Of a DNA stretch of 64,000 nt, positions 1 to 10,811 are shown piece after piece (within the stretch, counting starts at the first letter, position 1; every line of letters begins with the position of its first letter). The stretch is from Vanessa cardui (taxonomy: Eukaryota; Arthropoda; Insecta; Lepidoptera; Nymphalidae). A model generated the notes under the pieces. It was not told the origin of the DNA. It searched no databases and was given only the letters and a program-made list of their open reading frames with translations. The DNA lies in the NCBI RefSeq assembly GCF_905220365.1, contig NC_061153.1, positions 12,674,114 through 12,738,113 on the forward strand. The letters are read 5' to 3'. Both the position numbers and the translations under genes were made by a program.

Positions 1-413
1 GGAGTGCTTCCCGTGGGGTCTCATTTTTTTTTTTATTTTTTTTCCCAATAAAACCCTACAGTATATCTATCAAAAAACAATACGAGAATACTTTAACAAA
101 TATGTTTTTTACAAATTACCTTTTACACAATAATATACTGGATCAATCAAGGGGCTCGTATCGCTTCTTTCTTTTGATTATTGGGGCAAGGGCACCGTGG
201 CTGACACAGGCTCCAAATATACCAATAACTATAACTACATGATATAATCGTTAATCGACTTTTAAGTAGTCTAATATTTTTCATTTCATTTTACTTAGGA
301 AGACTCTAAAAAATATGTTGAATACACAATTATTTTTATTACTTTTTCGTGCATATTCATTTATTTTAAAATAGTGTTTTGTTTGAAGTCGGTTTTTCTT
401 TTTGTTAAAATTT
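1..413 (+). repeat. Composite repeat, part B (right two thirds), truncated by window edge
   Basis: The stretch from about position 46 matches the right half of the long inverted-repeat unit at 2523-3095 and at 54089-54668, ending in the same terminal motif TTTGAAGTCGGTTTTTC. The first 45 bases (GTGCTTCCCGTGGGGTC followed by a T-run) belong to part A of the same composite, so an internal deletion has fused A to the middle of B here. No coding potential is seen. Confidence 0.8.
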
Positions 414-660
414 TTATTTATGTACTATATATACTACAGATTAAAATACAGCAAAGTGACGTCACCGACGCCATTGCAGCGCCATATTGTCCAAGTATCG
501 TTTTCGCGCGTTATTTAAATATAAAATTTTTAATATGATATTTTTCGGCAAATATGTACTAGAAATAAAAAAATCACCTTGTACTGGATCCCTTAACCTC
601 TACTAAATAATATAAAATGGATTTTAAAAACCAGTCAAATAGCCTATTGACCACTTCGCA
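414..660. other. Unassigned non-coding stretch
   Basis: This AT-rich piece contains a GC-richer block near 455-515 (AGTGACGTCACCGACGCC and following) and no open reading frame of note. It may be part of another short DNA transposon, but I could not find its partner end in the window. Confidence 0.3.
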
Positions 661-689
661 AGTACGTCAAAATCCGATTGAATTTATTT

Positions 690-1402
690 TAATGCTTCGT
701 CTATGTTATTGTGCGCTGACAGGAGACATGTGTCGTCTGCAAACTGATACATTTCACAACTTTTAATAGCATTTTCTAAATCATTGACGTACGTTATGTA
801 GTGCAGTGGTCCTAGTACCGATCCTTGTGCCGTTCCGTGTGAGACGTATACTTCATCACTAAGCGATTCACTGATTTTAACACTGTATGCTCTGTCTTTT
901 AAATAGTTTTGACACCATTTTTAACAAAGGTCCTCTAATTCCATTATTTTCCAGCTTTTGCATTAAAACAGTATGTCTGAGCGTGTCAAAAGCCTTACTA
1001 TAATCTATAAATACAACTATTACATGTTTTTTATCATTTAAATGCTTATTGACAGAGTCGGTAAATTGCTTATGAGATAAAATATTGTATCTCTTTATAA
1101 TAACATTGTTTTTGTTGACAAATATATTTTTCTACTATTTTATCTATTGTTGGTGTAATAGGTCGATAGTTTTCGTAGTCATCACTTTTACCTTTTTTAA
1201 ATAAGGGCCTGACTAATTCAAATTTTAAATCTTTCGGATACTTACCTGCAGTTATACAGGCATTAATCAATTTTGCTATTATTGGAGCAATTTTATCACT
1301 TAATTTTTTGAGATCTATGACACGTATATTGTCTATGCCTGGAGATTTGTTATTGTCAAGTGACTCAATAATATTAGAAACATTATACACACTAGCCTTT
1401 TC
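690..1402 (-). pseudogene. Jockey-superfamily LINE reverse transcriptase fragment
   Basis: Read on the minus strand, the sequence encodes the RT fingers and palm of a non-LTR retrotransposon: SPGIDNIRV, KKGKSDDYENYRPIT, then in other frames FIDYSKAFDTLRHT, GTAQGSVLGPLHY and YQFADDTCLLSA (around 735-760), the last being the catalytic FADD box. At least two frameshifts or stops break it. Its 5' side ends exactly at the terminal AACCGACTTC of the composite repeat at 1403, and the first residues of the long ORF here (MITSSFLKSVEK) are that repeat read backwards. The rest of the LINE (endonuclease, C-terminus) is missing. Confidence 0.8.
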
Positions 1403-2522
1403 AACCGACTTCAAAAAGGAGGAGGTTATCAATTCGTCTGTATTTTTTTTTTACAAAAAACATATTGTTACCTCATAACTTTTTACTGGGTGGACCGATT
1501 TTGATAATTTTATTTTGTTTGAAAGGTAGTGCTTCCCGTGGGGTCCCATTTTAATTTTATTTTTTTCCGATGATGGTATCCGTATGAAAACGACATAAGT
1601 CTTAAATTTGCATTATGTATGTGCGCGATAAATAGGTGAATAACTCAAAATTGGTTGGCACAATTTTGATGATTCTTTTTTTAATATAAAGGATATACTT
1701 TAAGGGTACTTTGCTGAAAGTTTGGTAAGGTTCTGAGCACAGGATCCATGACAAATTAAGGGAACGGGAGGGAACGGAACAATTCTGAGGAGCACGTTAG
1801 CAATACTCCGTCGAATCTTTTATTTATGGGTTACTTGGATATTTGAATCACCTTCCGGAACGTGGTTATGTTCATGTAATTGTCATAATCGAATATTATA
1901 ATCAACTAGCGACCCGCCCCGACTTCTCACGGGTGCAATACTGATACTAAATATACTAAAGAATTTGTTTATTTACGACATCACATTGCAAACTTCTAAA
2001 ATTGTCAGTGTTTCTTTACTATATTGTTCATTTATTATATACACAAACCTTCCCCTTGAATTACACTATCTACTAAAAAAAACCGGATCCAAATCCGTTG
2101 CGTAGTTTTAAAGATATAGGGGCGGAGAAAGCGACTTTGTTTTATACTTTGTATTGACGGAACTCCTAAACGGCTTACAGTTAGGATGCGATTTGGGGCA
2201 GAATTTCTTACTGTCTTTAATCAAATTTTGTGTACATGATGTGATGTCATATGATGTACGACATAGCATACGAATAGCTCTTTTGCAAAGGTTTTTTACC
2301 GAGGTCGATTACAGCTCTTTTGAGGGTGGTACCTTGTAGTTCATGCCGCATGACGTATTAAAGCCGAATTTCGAAAGTCTATTTTTGCTTTATTCGAAAG
2401 TTTGTTTTGAAATTGTCCCCGAAGTAGTTTCTGATTCATATAAACGGCACGCTTAATCTATCCATATTAAGCAAAAAATAGTTAGTCTACATCAGCTTCA
2501 CTTAAAATCAAAAAATAAATAA
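1403..2522 (+). repeat. Composite repeat part A, copy 1
   Basis: About 1.1 kb that recurs at 20674, 52977 and (inverted) 59883-60788. It starts AACCGACTTCAAAAAGGAGG and includes a T-run, GTGCTTCCCGTGGGGTCCC, and a Helitron-like terminus in reverse orientation (CTAG at 1906-1909 followed by the hairpin CACGGG/CCCG region). This copy is visibly more diverged than those at 20.7 and 53 kb. It runs straight into part B. Confidence 0.85.
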
Positions 2523-3095
2523 AATTTTAACAAAAAGAAAAACCGACTTCAAACAAAACACTATTTTAAAACAAATAAAAATGCTCTAAAAAGTAATAAA
2601 AAGAATTGCATATTTAACATATTTTTGAGAGTCCTCCTAGGTAAAATGAAATGAAAAATATTAGACTACTTAAAAGTTGATTTACGATTACATAATGTAG
2701 TTATAATTATTGCTATATTTGAGTCGGTGTCAGCCAATCCTATACTATATCTTTTAAAAACAATACGAGAATACTTTAAGAAATATGTTTCTTACAAATT
2801 ACCTTTTATACGATATTATACTGGGTCAATCAAGGGGCTCGTATCGCTTCTTTCTTTTGATTGTTGGGGTAAGGGCACCGTGGCTGACACCGGCTTCGAA
2901 TATACCAATAACTATAACTACATGATATAATCGTTAATCGACTTTTAAGTAGTCTAATATTTTTCATTTCATTTTACTTAGGAAGACTCTAAAAAATATG
3001 TTGAATACGCAATTATTTTTATTACTTTTTCGTGCATATTCATTTATTTTAAAATAGTGTTTTGTTTGAAGTCGGTTTTTCTTTTTGTTAAAATT
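2523..3095 (+). repeat. Composite repeat part B: long inverted repeat (hairpin) unit
   Basis: The arms 2523-2735 and 2882-3095 are inverted copies of each other at roughly 90 percent identity over about 213 bp, around a 145-bp spacer containing GGGGCTCGTATCGCTTC. Both outer ends carry the ACCGACTTCAAAC motif that also begins part A, so A plus B is bounded by short inverted repeats of about 13 bp. This is fold-back or MITE-like architecture with no coding potential. Confidence 0.85.
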
Positions 3096-3097
3096 TT

Positions 3098-3895
3098 TTA
3101 CACCATATAAACTTGTACTTATCCTTAAGTTGTAGTTTTGCATTCCATAATAAATTTTTTTATACGGTGTTAGGGATTCTCGTATATATACTATTTGTTG
3201 ACCGGACCTTGTACCTGTATTTACAACAACATCCTTTACAGATATCTTACACTTTTTTGATGTAGTAATCCATTTGTTTTGAATAGTTTCATTTTTCATT
3301 TTTAATAGTATCGGTCCCGGCATTTCATTTCGACTAGAGCCCACTTTTGTCTGAATACTTACTACATCATCTTTTGGTAATTGCAATTTATTTGCAATTT
3401 CTTCAAAAAAATCAAAATCAACCTTAAAAATCAGCGAAGTATCGTCAGCAAACAACACTATATCACAAATACCCTTAACATAGAAAGGAAGATCATTTAT
3501 ATATACTAGGAATAGAAAGGAACCCAAAATTGAACCTTGTGGAACTCTCATTTTTAACGTAGATCCAGAAGACTTTATTCCATTAATGAAAACTTGCTGG
3601 ATTCTTTGACTTAAATATGAAGCGATGAGATCAAGAGCTTTACCTTTAACACCGTAATATTTGAGCTTATAAAGAAGCGTTTCGCGTTCTACACAATCGA
3701 ATGCTTTAGATAAATCACAGAATATTCAATAGCGTTCTGTGATTTCTCCCAAGCATCGTAAATATGTTTGAGAAGCGCAATCCCCGCATCAGTTGTCGAG
3801 CGACCTCTTCTAAAACCGAATTGCTCACCATGAAAAATAGCATTTGTACCGAAATGGACGAGAAGTTGATTTAAAATAATTTTTTCAAAAATTAT
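3098..3895 (-). pseudogene. Chimeric LINE remnant: RT palm joined to an ORF1 segment
   Basis: From 3895 down to about 3425 the minus strand matches the RT of the family at 46.4-48.2 kb (QFGFRRGRSTTDAGIALLKH, then VPQGSILGSFLFLVYINDLP and VLFADDTSLIFKVD), with frameshifts near 3700. At about 3420 the frame continues without interruption into unrelated protein (LQLPKDDVVSIQTKVGSS, IRESLTPYKKIYYGMQ), which resembles the C-terminal domain of LINE ORF1 proteins. So an RT is fused in frame to an ORF1-like tail, ending at the composite repeat at 3095. I read this as a rearranged or template-switched copy, not a functional fusion. Confidence 0.7.
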
Positions 3896-4042
3896 TTTGA
3901 AATTTAATTAAATTAATTGTTATTAGTCGAATTGTTTTTAGTCGAATAGTTTTTTAGACGAATTGTTTTAGTCGAATTTTCCGTAGACGATTCATCCAGC
4001 TTGTCACTCATCTGGTGGTCGTAATACTATGGAATTTCACTC
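3896..4042. other. AT-rich spacer with imperfect short tandem motif
   Basis: Between 3922 and 3998 the motif AGTCGAATTGTTTT or a close variant occurs about four to five times in tandem (TAGTCGAATTG, AGTCGAATAG, AGACGAATTG, AGTCGAATTT). There is no coding potential. Confidence 0.5.
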
Positions 4043-4305
4043 TTTTTTTTTCTCGCTGGAAAAACGCATTACGCGCTTCTCCCACGTGATGGAAAGTGGG
4101 GGAGTGTGTGGGTCTCCCCGGAGCCCTGGACGCCGAGTGCGTCCAAGTATGCCGGGTTTACCCACTAAAAAACTAGCGGTACCCTCTCCGCCTTTCGATG
4201 GACGCCACGGGATCGCTTACGCATGCTACCGTGACGCCCTGACGGTCGACCCACCTATGCGGGCCTCTAACACCTAGGGGTGATTCCCGGGGTACTGGGA
4301 CCCCC

Positions 4306-5156
4306 CTAGTCCCTGCGGCGCCTATTGAGGCGGTGGGAGAAATGGGCGTAGCGCCTTTTCCTCCTCCCCGGTCGTCTTTTGCGAAGCGAGTCAGCGACGG
4401 CACTCTCCTCCCGCTCCCGCTCCGCGGCTTCCTTCTGCGACATGACACTTTTGCAGAAGGAGCGCATCTCTGACCAGCACATCTCGCTACCGAGCATGGC
4501 GTTGATGATGCTCGGCAGCGAAAGGTCTCCGCCTACAGTCGCCGCAAGGGTGTGCCGCCGCCTCTGGGGCCCCCACGCAGCACACTCGTACAGGGTGTGG
4601 TACGCCGTATCCACTGGCGCACCACACTCGTGGCAGGAGGGTGACTCCTCCCGCCGCGCTATCCCGTGCAGGTACTTACCGAAGCATCCGTGTCCAGTAA
4701 GTACCTGCGTCATTCTGTACGACAGTGTGCCGTGCTTCCTCTCGACCCAGCGACTCAAGTGGGGACGGATTGCCTCCACTGTCGCTAAGCCCGCCGTGGG
4801 TGACCCCAGATCTTCCTGCCATCGGACGATCAGGGCTTGCTGGGCTAGAGCCCTGATCCGCCCGATCTCCGCCGACCCTGGACGTTCGCCGCGGTCCCTC
4901 GCCTCGACCCGGAACCGGTACACTTCCGCGAGCACCTCAGCCTGGAGCTCCCAGGGCGAATCGCCCGCGAGAAGTGTCGCCGCAGTCCACGACACCGTAC
5001 GGTACCCTCTGATGCCTCTCACCGCTATGACCTTCTGCGGCTTGCGCAGCAGGGCCCGATTTTTAGTGGTGAGGGCGTCTATCCAGATCGGGGCACCGTA
5101 CAGCGCCATCGACCTCACTACGCCGGAATAGAGACGCCGGCATAGTGACCCCGATC
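4306..5156 (-). pseudogene. R1-clade ORF2 C-terminal region with CCHC zinc motif
   Basis: This open frame begins in the RT thumb region (VRSMALYGAPIW) and runs to the element's stop at 4306. Its middle has the CCHC motif CHECGAPVDTAYHTLYEC that marks the C-terminus of R1-clade ORF2 proteins and is thought to bind nucleic acid during target-primed reverse transcription. It ends in a basic tail (KRRPGRRKRR). It is a 3' portion only: the segment joining it to the RT catalytic core has been lost at the insertion of the LINE at 5157-6564. The antisense ORF over 4379-5131 is a shadow. Confidence 0.85.
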
Positions 5157-6564
5157 ATAAAGTCATTAATTGTATAGTAACCTTTTGCACACAAGCATTC
5201 CTTAATAATTTTCTTAAATTTGGCAACAGAGGCATTTTGAACGCTTTCTGGGATCCTGTTGTAAAACCGTATACATTGCTCCACAAAGGAGTTACTGACT
5301 CTATGTAGTCGAGTAACAGGAGTAACAAGTTTGTGTTTGTTCCTTGTACCAATGCTATGAGTATCACATTTTCTCATGAAATCATTAATATTTTTTCGTA
5401 AATACATAACATTGCAGAATATATATTGAGAAGCAACAGTCAATATCTTGATTTCTCTAAATTTATTCCTTAACGATTCTTTAGCTCCTAGGTTATAGAT
5501 TGCGCGAATAGCCCTCTTCTGTGGCACAAATATAGTATGGATAGCGGCTGCGTTGCCCCACAGCATAATACCGTATGACATTATACTGTGAAAGTAACTG
5601 AAGTATACTAAGCGAGCCGCATCAACATCGGTACATAATCTAATTTTTTTGACCGCGAATGTCGCAGAACTCAGTCTATTCGCCAATCCGTTAATATGGG
5701 GGCCCCATTGCAACTTGGCATCAACAGTAAGGCCAAGAAACTCAGCAGAATCAATTGGATCCATAGATTCCCCGTTAATGAGTACATCGGCTTTTACATT
5801 ATGTACATTTGGTGTACTAAATTTCACAATTTTTGTTTTATTATTATTAAGCCTAAGATTGTTTACGCTAAACCAATGTACTATATCATCTATAGCATTG
5901 TTTACGTCGTCGTACTGTAACTGTTTTCTATTAATTTTAAAAACTAAGGAGGTATCATCAGCAAACAATACTATATCATGTTTGTTCCCAACAAGAAAGG
6001 GCAAGTCATTTATATATGTGAGAAACAGAAAAGGTCCAAGAATTGATCCCTGAGGGACCCCCATACCAACTGAGACCCCAGGAGACCTTTTTCCTTTAAC
6101 GTCAACCCTCTGAATTCTATTGTTAAGATAAGAAGTCAGAAGGTCAAGCGCACATTTTCTAATTCCATAGTGATAAAGTTTCCTGACCAGAGTCTCATGT
6201 TGAACACAATCAAAGGCTTTGGATAAGTCACAGAAAACCCCTAAGGCATCCCGTGACTCTTCCCAGACTTCATAGATATTCTTAATAAGCTCGATACCAG
6301 CGTCTGTTGTCGAGCGACTCCTCGTGAATCCAAATTGTTTACAATGAAGCAGATTATGTTTGTTAAAATGTTCTAATAATTGATTCAGAATTATTTTCTC
6401 AAATATTTTGCTCAGGGTAGGTAGAATCGAAATTGGCCTATAGTTATTGGGGTCTGAAGAACTACCAGATTTAAATATTGGAATAACTTTACTATGTTTC
6501 ATCAGGTCAGGAAATATACCATGTTGGACACAACTATTAAATATTAAAGCAATTATTAAACTAT
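5157..6564 (-). pseudogene. Jockey-superfamily LINE RT fragment inserted in the R1 element
   Basis: An open frame of about 470 codons encodes RT from IPIFKSGSSSDPNNYRPISI through CDLSKAFDCVQHETL (catalytic Asp), GVPQGSILGPFLFLTYINDL and VLFADDTSLVFK (catalytic FADD), then the thumb and C-terminal region (YGIMLWGNAAAIHTIF, YYTINDFM). It is related to, but clearly distinct from, the family at 17.2-18.5 and 46.4-48.2 kb. It has no endonuclease and is cut off before its stop codon and 3' UTR, so both ends are truncated. The reading frame stays open into R1 sequence on both sides by chance. Confidence 0.85.
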
Positions 6565-7510
6565 TAAATATTAAAGTCCCGCCCAATCGCTGTGACGAGG
6601 GTGTCGTCAGCGTAACACAACACCCCCATCCCGGGAAGGACGGGAGCCCGCAGGAGCCAGTCGAAACCGACATTCCACAGAATTGGGCCGAGAACCGACC
6701 CCTGTGGAACGCCGCAGCTCACTTGATGCCGAATGAGCCTCCCATCGGCCCCCGCCCAGAGGATCTCCCTGTCCTGGAGGTACGCCTCCAACAGCCTTCT
6801 GAGATAGGACGGCACCTCATGGTATCGAAGTGCCTCCCGTATAGTCTCAAAGGGGAGACTGTTGAAGGCGTTAGCCACGTCAGAAACCGTCAAGACGACT
6901 TGCCCCTGGGCCACCGCTTCCGTCGTCCGAGTCTTCAGGGCGTCCAGGGCGTCGACCGTCGACCGGCCTGCCCTGAACCCGTACTGAGCCTGCGAGAGAC
7001 CCGGACCGACCTCCTCGAGGTGCTGAACGAGACGGGCTGCGAGGATCTTCTCGAAGAGTTTTCCAGTCTCGTTCAGCAGCACGATTGGCCTGTGTGCCGA
7101 AGGGGAATTCAACGGCCGACCTTCCTTCGGCAACAGGACCAACTTCCCTTCTTTCCAAGGCTTCGGAAACTGCCCACTGCACAGACACTCGTCGAACAGC
7201 TCCCGAAGCCTTGCACTTAGGTATTCCAGGGCGTCACATAGAACACGCCCAGGAACCCCGTCAGGACCCGGCGCCATCTTCTTGGCCTTCAAGCGACCGA
7301 GGGCCATCTCCATTTCCCGCTCCTTGATCAATGGTGAAGCCACTGCGTCTTCGGTCAGGGAGCTCGGGGCCATTTGTGGAGGGACATGCTCGCCTGGGTG
7401 CGGAAAGAGTTCCCCGACCAGGCGCAGAAGGAGTTCCGGTGGCAGCGTCTTGGTGAGAGGGGCGCCTTGGGTGCGGAACTTCCCGCGCACACCGCGGTAC
7501 GGACGCCCCC
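6565..7510 (-). pseudogene. R1-clade ORF2 reverse transcriptase, N-terminal two thirds
   Basis: The frame reads KKMAPGPDGVPGRVLCDAL, KEGRPLNSPSAHRPIVLLN, QYGFRAGRSTVDAL, VSDVANAFNSLPF (motif A), SCGVPQGSVLGPILWN and VLCYADDTLVTAIG (motif C, YADD), and stops being R1-like at 6565 where another LINE is inserted. Catalytic residues are present. A frameshift near 7505-7530 separates it from the endonuclease frame upstream. Confidence 0.85.
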
Positions 7511-8430
7511 ACGGGTCTCGGATTGAGACCCGCCAGAAGCTCCTCCCTGGCTTTCTCTTTAGCCTTCCTTATCGCCAGCTGCAGATCTTTTTTCAACTGG
7601 CGATAAATGTCTAGCAACTGTCCCTCCAGATCCGTGTCGAGGCCGTTAAGCCTTCGACAGCGGACATAGGCCCTCCGCGCCCGGCAGCACGTCGCCCGAA
7701 GGTCGGCGATTTCGGGCGACCACCAATAGACGTGCTGGCGCTTTACTCTGCGCCGGGTCTGAGGCATGGCCGCATCACAGATCTTCTTGAGTGAACTGCG
7801 CATACGGCCCGCCAGCTCCTCTGCGTTTGCGCCCTCCCTCCTTCCTGCGGAACCCCACCGCTGCACGATGGCGGCCTCCTTGACCAGCTCTCGATCAACC
7901 CCCCCCCCCCGTTGGCGAACGCAGGTGTGAACCTGCCCCCTGTTGAGAAGGGACAGGTTGGAGAGCAGGGCCCATACTTGAACGGCCCTCCCTCGCGGAT
8001 TCGTGGCGGGGTTGCCCCAGGCACGCGACTTCGCGTTTAAGTCACCGAGAACCAGTATTGGTTTCGGCGACTGCCTGGCTACCGCAGCTCTGACAAAGCC
8101 GAGATATGTCTCGAACTCAGCCAGGCTGCGGTTAGGGAAGAAGTACGTACCGACGATGACGTACTTCCTCCACCCCACCACTACGTAGCCCGAGCCCCTC
8201 TCGATGAGTGAGAGGGGGGGCCCCGTTCCACTCCTCGCGAGGATCGCCACGGTGTCGTCCACGTCCCCTACCCAATGAGTTAAGGGAGGAACGTAATAGG
8301 GCTCGCAGGCCACAGCCAGGTCAATCCCCCAGTCCGCCATGGACTGCAGCAGTAGATCCTGAGCCCCGGCGCAGTGGTTGAGATTCGTCTGAAGGAAGCT
8401 GAAGTCGGTACTCGTGTTGACATTGCAGCT
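7511..8430 (-). pseudogene. R1-clade ORF2 endonuclease (APE-like)
   Basis: Reading on the minus strand from about 8430, the frame gives FLQTNLNHCAGAQDLLLQ, then DLAVACEPYY, WRKYVIVGTYFFPNRSL and PILVLGDLNAKSRAWGNP, the last matching the conserved GDxNAK block of APE-type endonucleases that nick the target. Sequence quality drops near 7900, where a run of 13 C residues (7899-7911) coincides with loss of the expected protein pattern, so a homopolymer frameshift is likely. The start overlaps the end of ORF1, as is usual in this clade. Confidence 0.8.
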
Positions 8431-10297
8431 TCCTCCTCGGCCTGGCGCCGTCCGACGTTGTTGGTGGTCTGGGTAGCGAGGACCACCTTACCTTTTGTGA
8501 TAGGGGGGTGACATTCTTTCGACCCCATCACGTGCCCGGAGGGCTTTCCGGCTTCTGCGCACACCGCGCAGCGCAGCTTCCCGGTGCATTCAGCCGATTT
8601 ATGGCCTTCAACGCCGCACCGGAAGCAAAGGCTCCCTCGATCCGCATTGAATGGGCATAATATCCTAGTATGGCCAACGCCCATGCACTTGTAGCAGCGC
8701 AATGGGCGCTGCTCTAGCACGCATACCCTGGCCGAGCTCCACCCAACCAAAAGACGACCGGCGTCAGACAGTTTCTTTGCCGCAGCTATTGGACATGTCA
8801 CGCGGACCATACCCATGTAACCGGGCCCACGTGCAATCTCTCCGCATCTTAGCTCTTCAATGGCGCAATTCCCCTCGCGGGCGACTGCGGCGATAATCTT
8901 ATCTTTGGTGACGGAGTCATCTAGCCCCGTCACCTTAATGTCCACTTTTTTTACGGGATGAACGACGCTGGCCACCCCACCCAACACTGTGCGGAGCTTA
9001 TCGGCTAATTTTTCTGCCTGGTCCGACTGTGCTCTCGGCAGCTCCAGCACCCTGGCTCCCGTCGCGGAGCGTCGGACTTTTAACCCTCCATTGATGTCCA
9101 GTTCTTGCAGTTTAATGCCTTGCTCAGCGCGCTCTAAGACCTGAGCATATGTGACACCTTTCTGCTCCGCTCTGGCTGCAGCGTAACCACTACTGCAGTT
9201 GTACGAGGAGCAGTCAGCTTAGGCTTGGCCGTTTGAGGTGTCTTAAGCACCGTGTTCGCCACCGTGGCATTTGTTCCAGCCGGAGAGTGAGCCTGTTTCC
9301 CCTTCTTCCCCTTTTTTACTACAGTGGACCAGGACATTTCCTGGACCACCTGAGGCGGAATTGTCTCCGACACTAGCGAGGCGCTTGAACAGCCAGCAAC
9401 AGGTGCCGGTGGGGCAGCTGGTGGAACCCGCTTAGGTAGGGATGCAGAAGTCAACGGTGGAGCCGAATTGACTGCCTGCGCTCGGGACACAGGAATTTGC
9501 TGTGCTGATTGACCTCTTATCAGCAGCTAATGGTGGGCGCTGTATTTTAGCCGGAGGAAGGCGTTCCTCCAATTCGGCAAATCGGGCGTTGATCATGACG
9601 CCTATTGACGATATAATTGAGGCTTTTATATTATCCACCGCCCGAGCATCCTGTGCAGAACTGGTGGATGCCTCATTGACCACAGCGACCTTGGACCGCA
9701 TCTCCGCAAAATCGCGATGGTGAGCCTTCACCTCGGCCTTGAGGCTGTCCACCTCTTTGCGCAGGCGTCCATTATCAGCGCGGAGCTTTCGAGTCTCCTC
9801 GGCTTCCGTCCGAGACGCTAAGGCATCTACAATGGCCTGTAGTGCAGCCGCTGACTCCCTCAGCTTTTTGCCAAATCCTCCTTTTAAGTTGGAGGACTTT
9901 TGTGCCACCTCCAAAATGAGGGCTGCGCTTCGACCAGCCTGTGCGCGAAGTTCCTCGGCGCCCATTTTTGTGGGATCCTTGGTGTGGACATCCGAGGAAG
10001 AAGATTCCTCAGAGTCCAAAACAGCCTGAGGAGGTTCCTTTCGAAACGCTCGACTACGAAGCGATCGTTCGAAGGCCTCCTCTCTAGCCTCATTGGCCTC
10101 GGCCTTCAGCTCAGCCTTAGCCCGAGCAAGACCACTTCCACGACCTTTAGCAGTTTTGCCGCGAATAGCAGGCTTGCTTTTTGCAGCATCCTCATTTCCG
10201 TCTCCGTATCGGAATCGGAGTTAAAAATAACGAGGCCCTCATATGGCCTTTTTCGGCGAATTAGGGCATCGGACGACAATTCAGTATCGACTTCCAT
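8431..10297 (-). pseudogene. R1-clade ORF1 (gag-like protein)
   Basis: The start MEVDTELSSDALIRRKRPYE (ATG at 10297) is followed, after frameshifts near 10130 and 9450-9490, by a coiled-coil region (LRKEVDSLKAEVKAH), a Pro/Ala-rich linker, and a nucleic-acid-binding part with two classic zinc knuckles, CYKCMGVGHTRILC and CFRCGVEGHKSAEC, plus a third Cys-rich motif (CAVCAEAG). This is the standard ORF1 layout of R1-clade LINEs, whose product coats the RNA. At least two frameshifts make it non-functional. Confidence 0.8.
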
Positions 10298-10811
10298 CGC
10301 CAAGAACAAACAACATAAAAAACAACAAACAAACAATATATGTATTTATATCAATATAAATGCATAAATCTGTAACAATAAATATGGTCTAAAAAGACCA
10401 CTTAACAACAACAAAACCAATCCGTAAGCAAAACAAGTGTCCGATAAACAAAGCAAATAGTCCAGGGGGCTTAGACAAAGTAACATTTAAAAAACGATAG
10501 CGAAGTTAGAAAAGAACAAAATGTATGGGATTGACATAAGCCGCGCTAAGTCACGTGGTCAATCGACATCGCTATCGCAAATTGGTAGACAATGTTAAAA
10601 TTCATTACGAAACCATAGATTAGCGAACTGTTATCGAACGTTATCCACGTCGTTACCATACAAATGCGTAGACAAGTAGCACTTTTTTTGTTCGCCTTCG
10701 TTGCGATCGCGGTTGTCAAAAAAGTTATCGAAGCGAATACAAAGATGCTGTAGATATCGAAACAACATGGCCGATTTCATTCGACAGCTATTATTTTAAC
10801 TCGTAAAAAAA

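Larger units (their letters stand above)
4043..10465 (-). mobile_element. R1-clade non-LTR retrotransposon, interrupted
   Basis: The minus strand carries, in order, ORF1 (10297 to about 8430), endonuclease (about 8430-7510), RT (7490-6565), then after a 1.4-kb foreign insertion the ORF2 C-terminus (5156-4306) and a GC-rich 3' UTR (4305 to about 4043) ending in an A-run. GC content is far above the surroundings, which is typical of R1-type elements. The domain order and the C-terminal CCHC motif are those of the R1/TRAS/SART group; it does not sit in rDNA or telomeric repeats as far as the window shows. Several frameshifts make it inactive. A Harbinger transposon sits at its 5' end (10466), and 16006-16150 may be the rest of its 5' UTR. 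Confidence 0.85.

Noticed and set aside
4379..5131. 250-codon plus-strand ORF
   Set aside because: It is exactly antisense to the R1 ORF2 C-terminus with its CCHC motif; GC-rich sequence keeps the other strand open.
6447..7220. 257-codon plus-strand ORF
   Set aside because: It is antisense to R1 RT and crosses the junction of two different LINEs.
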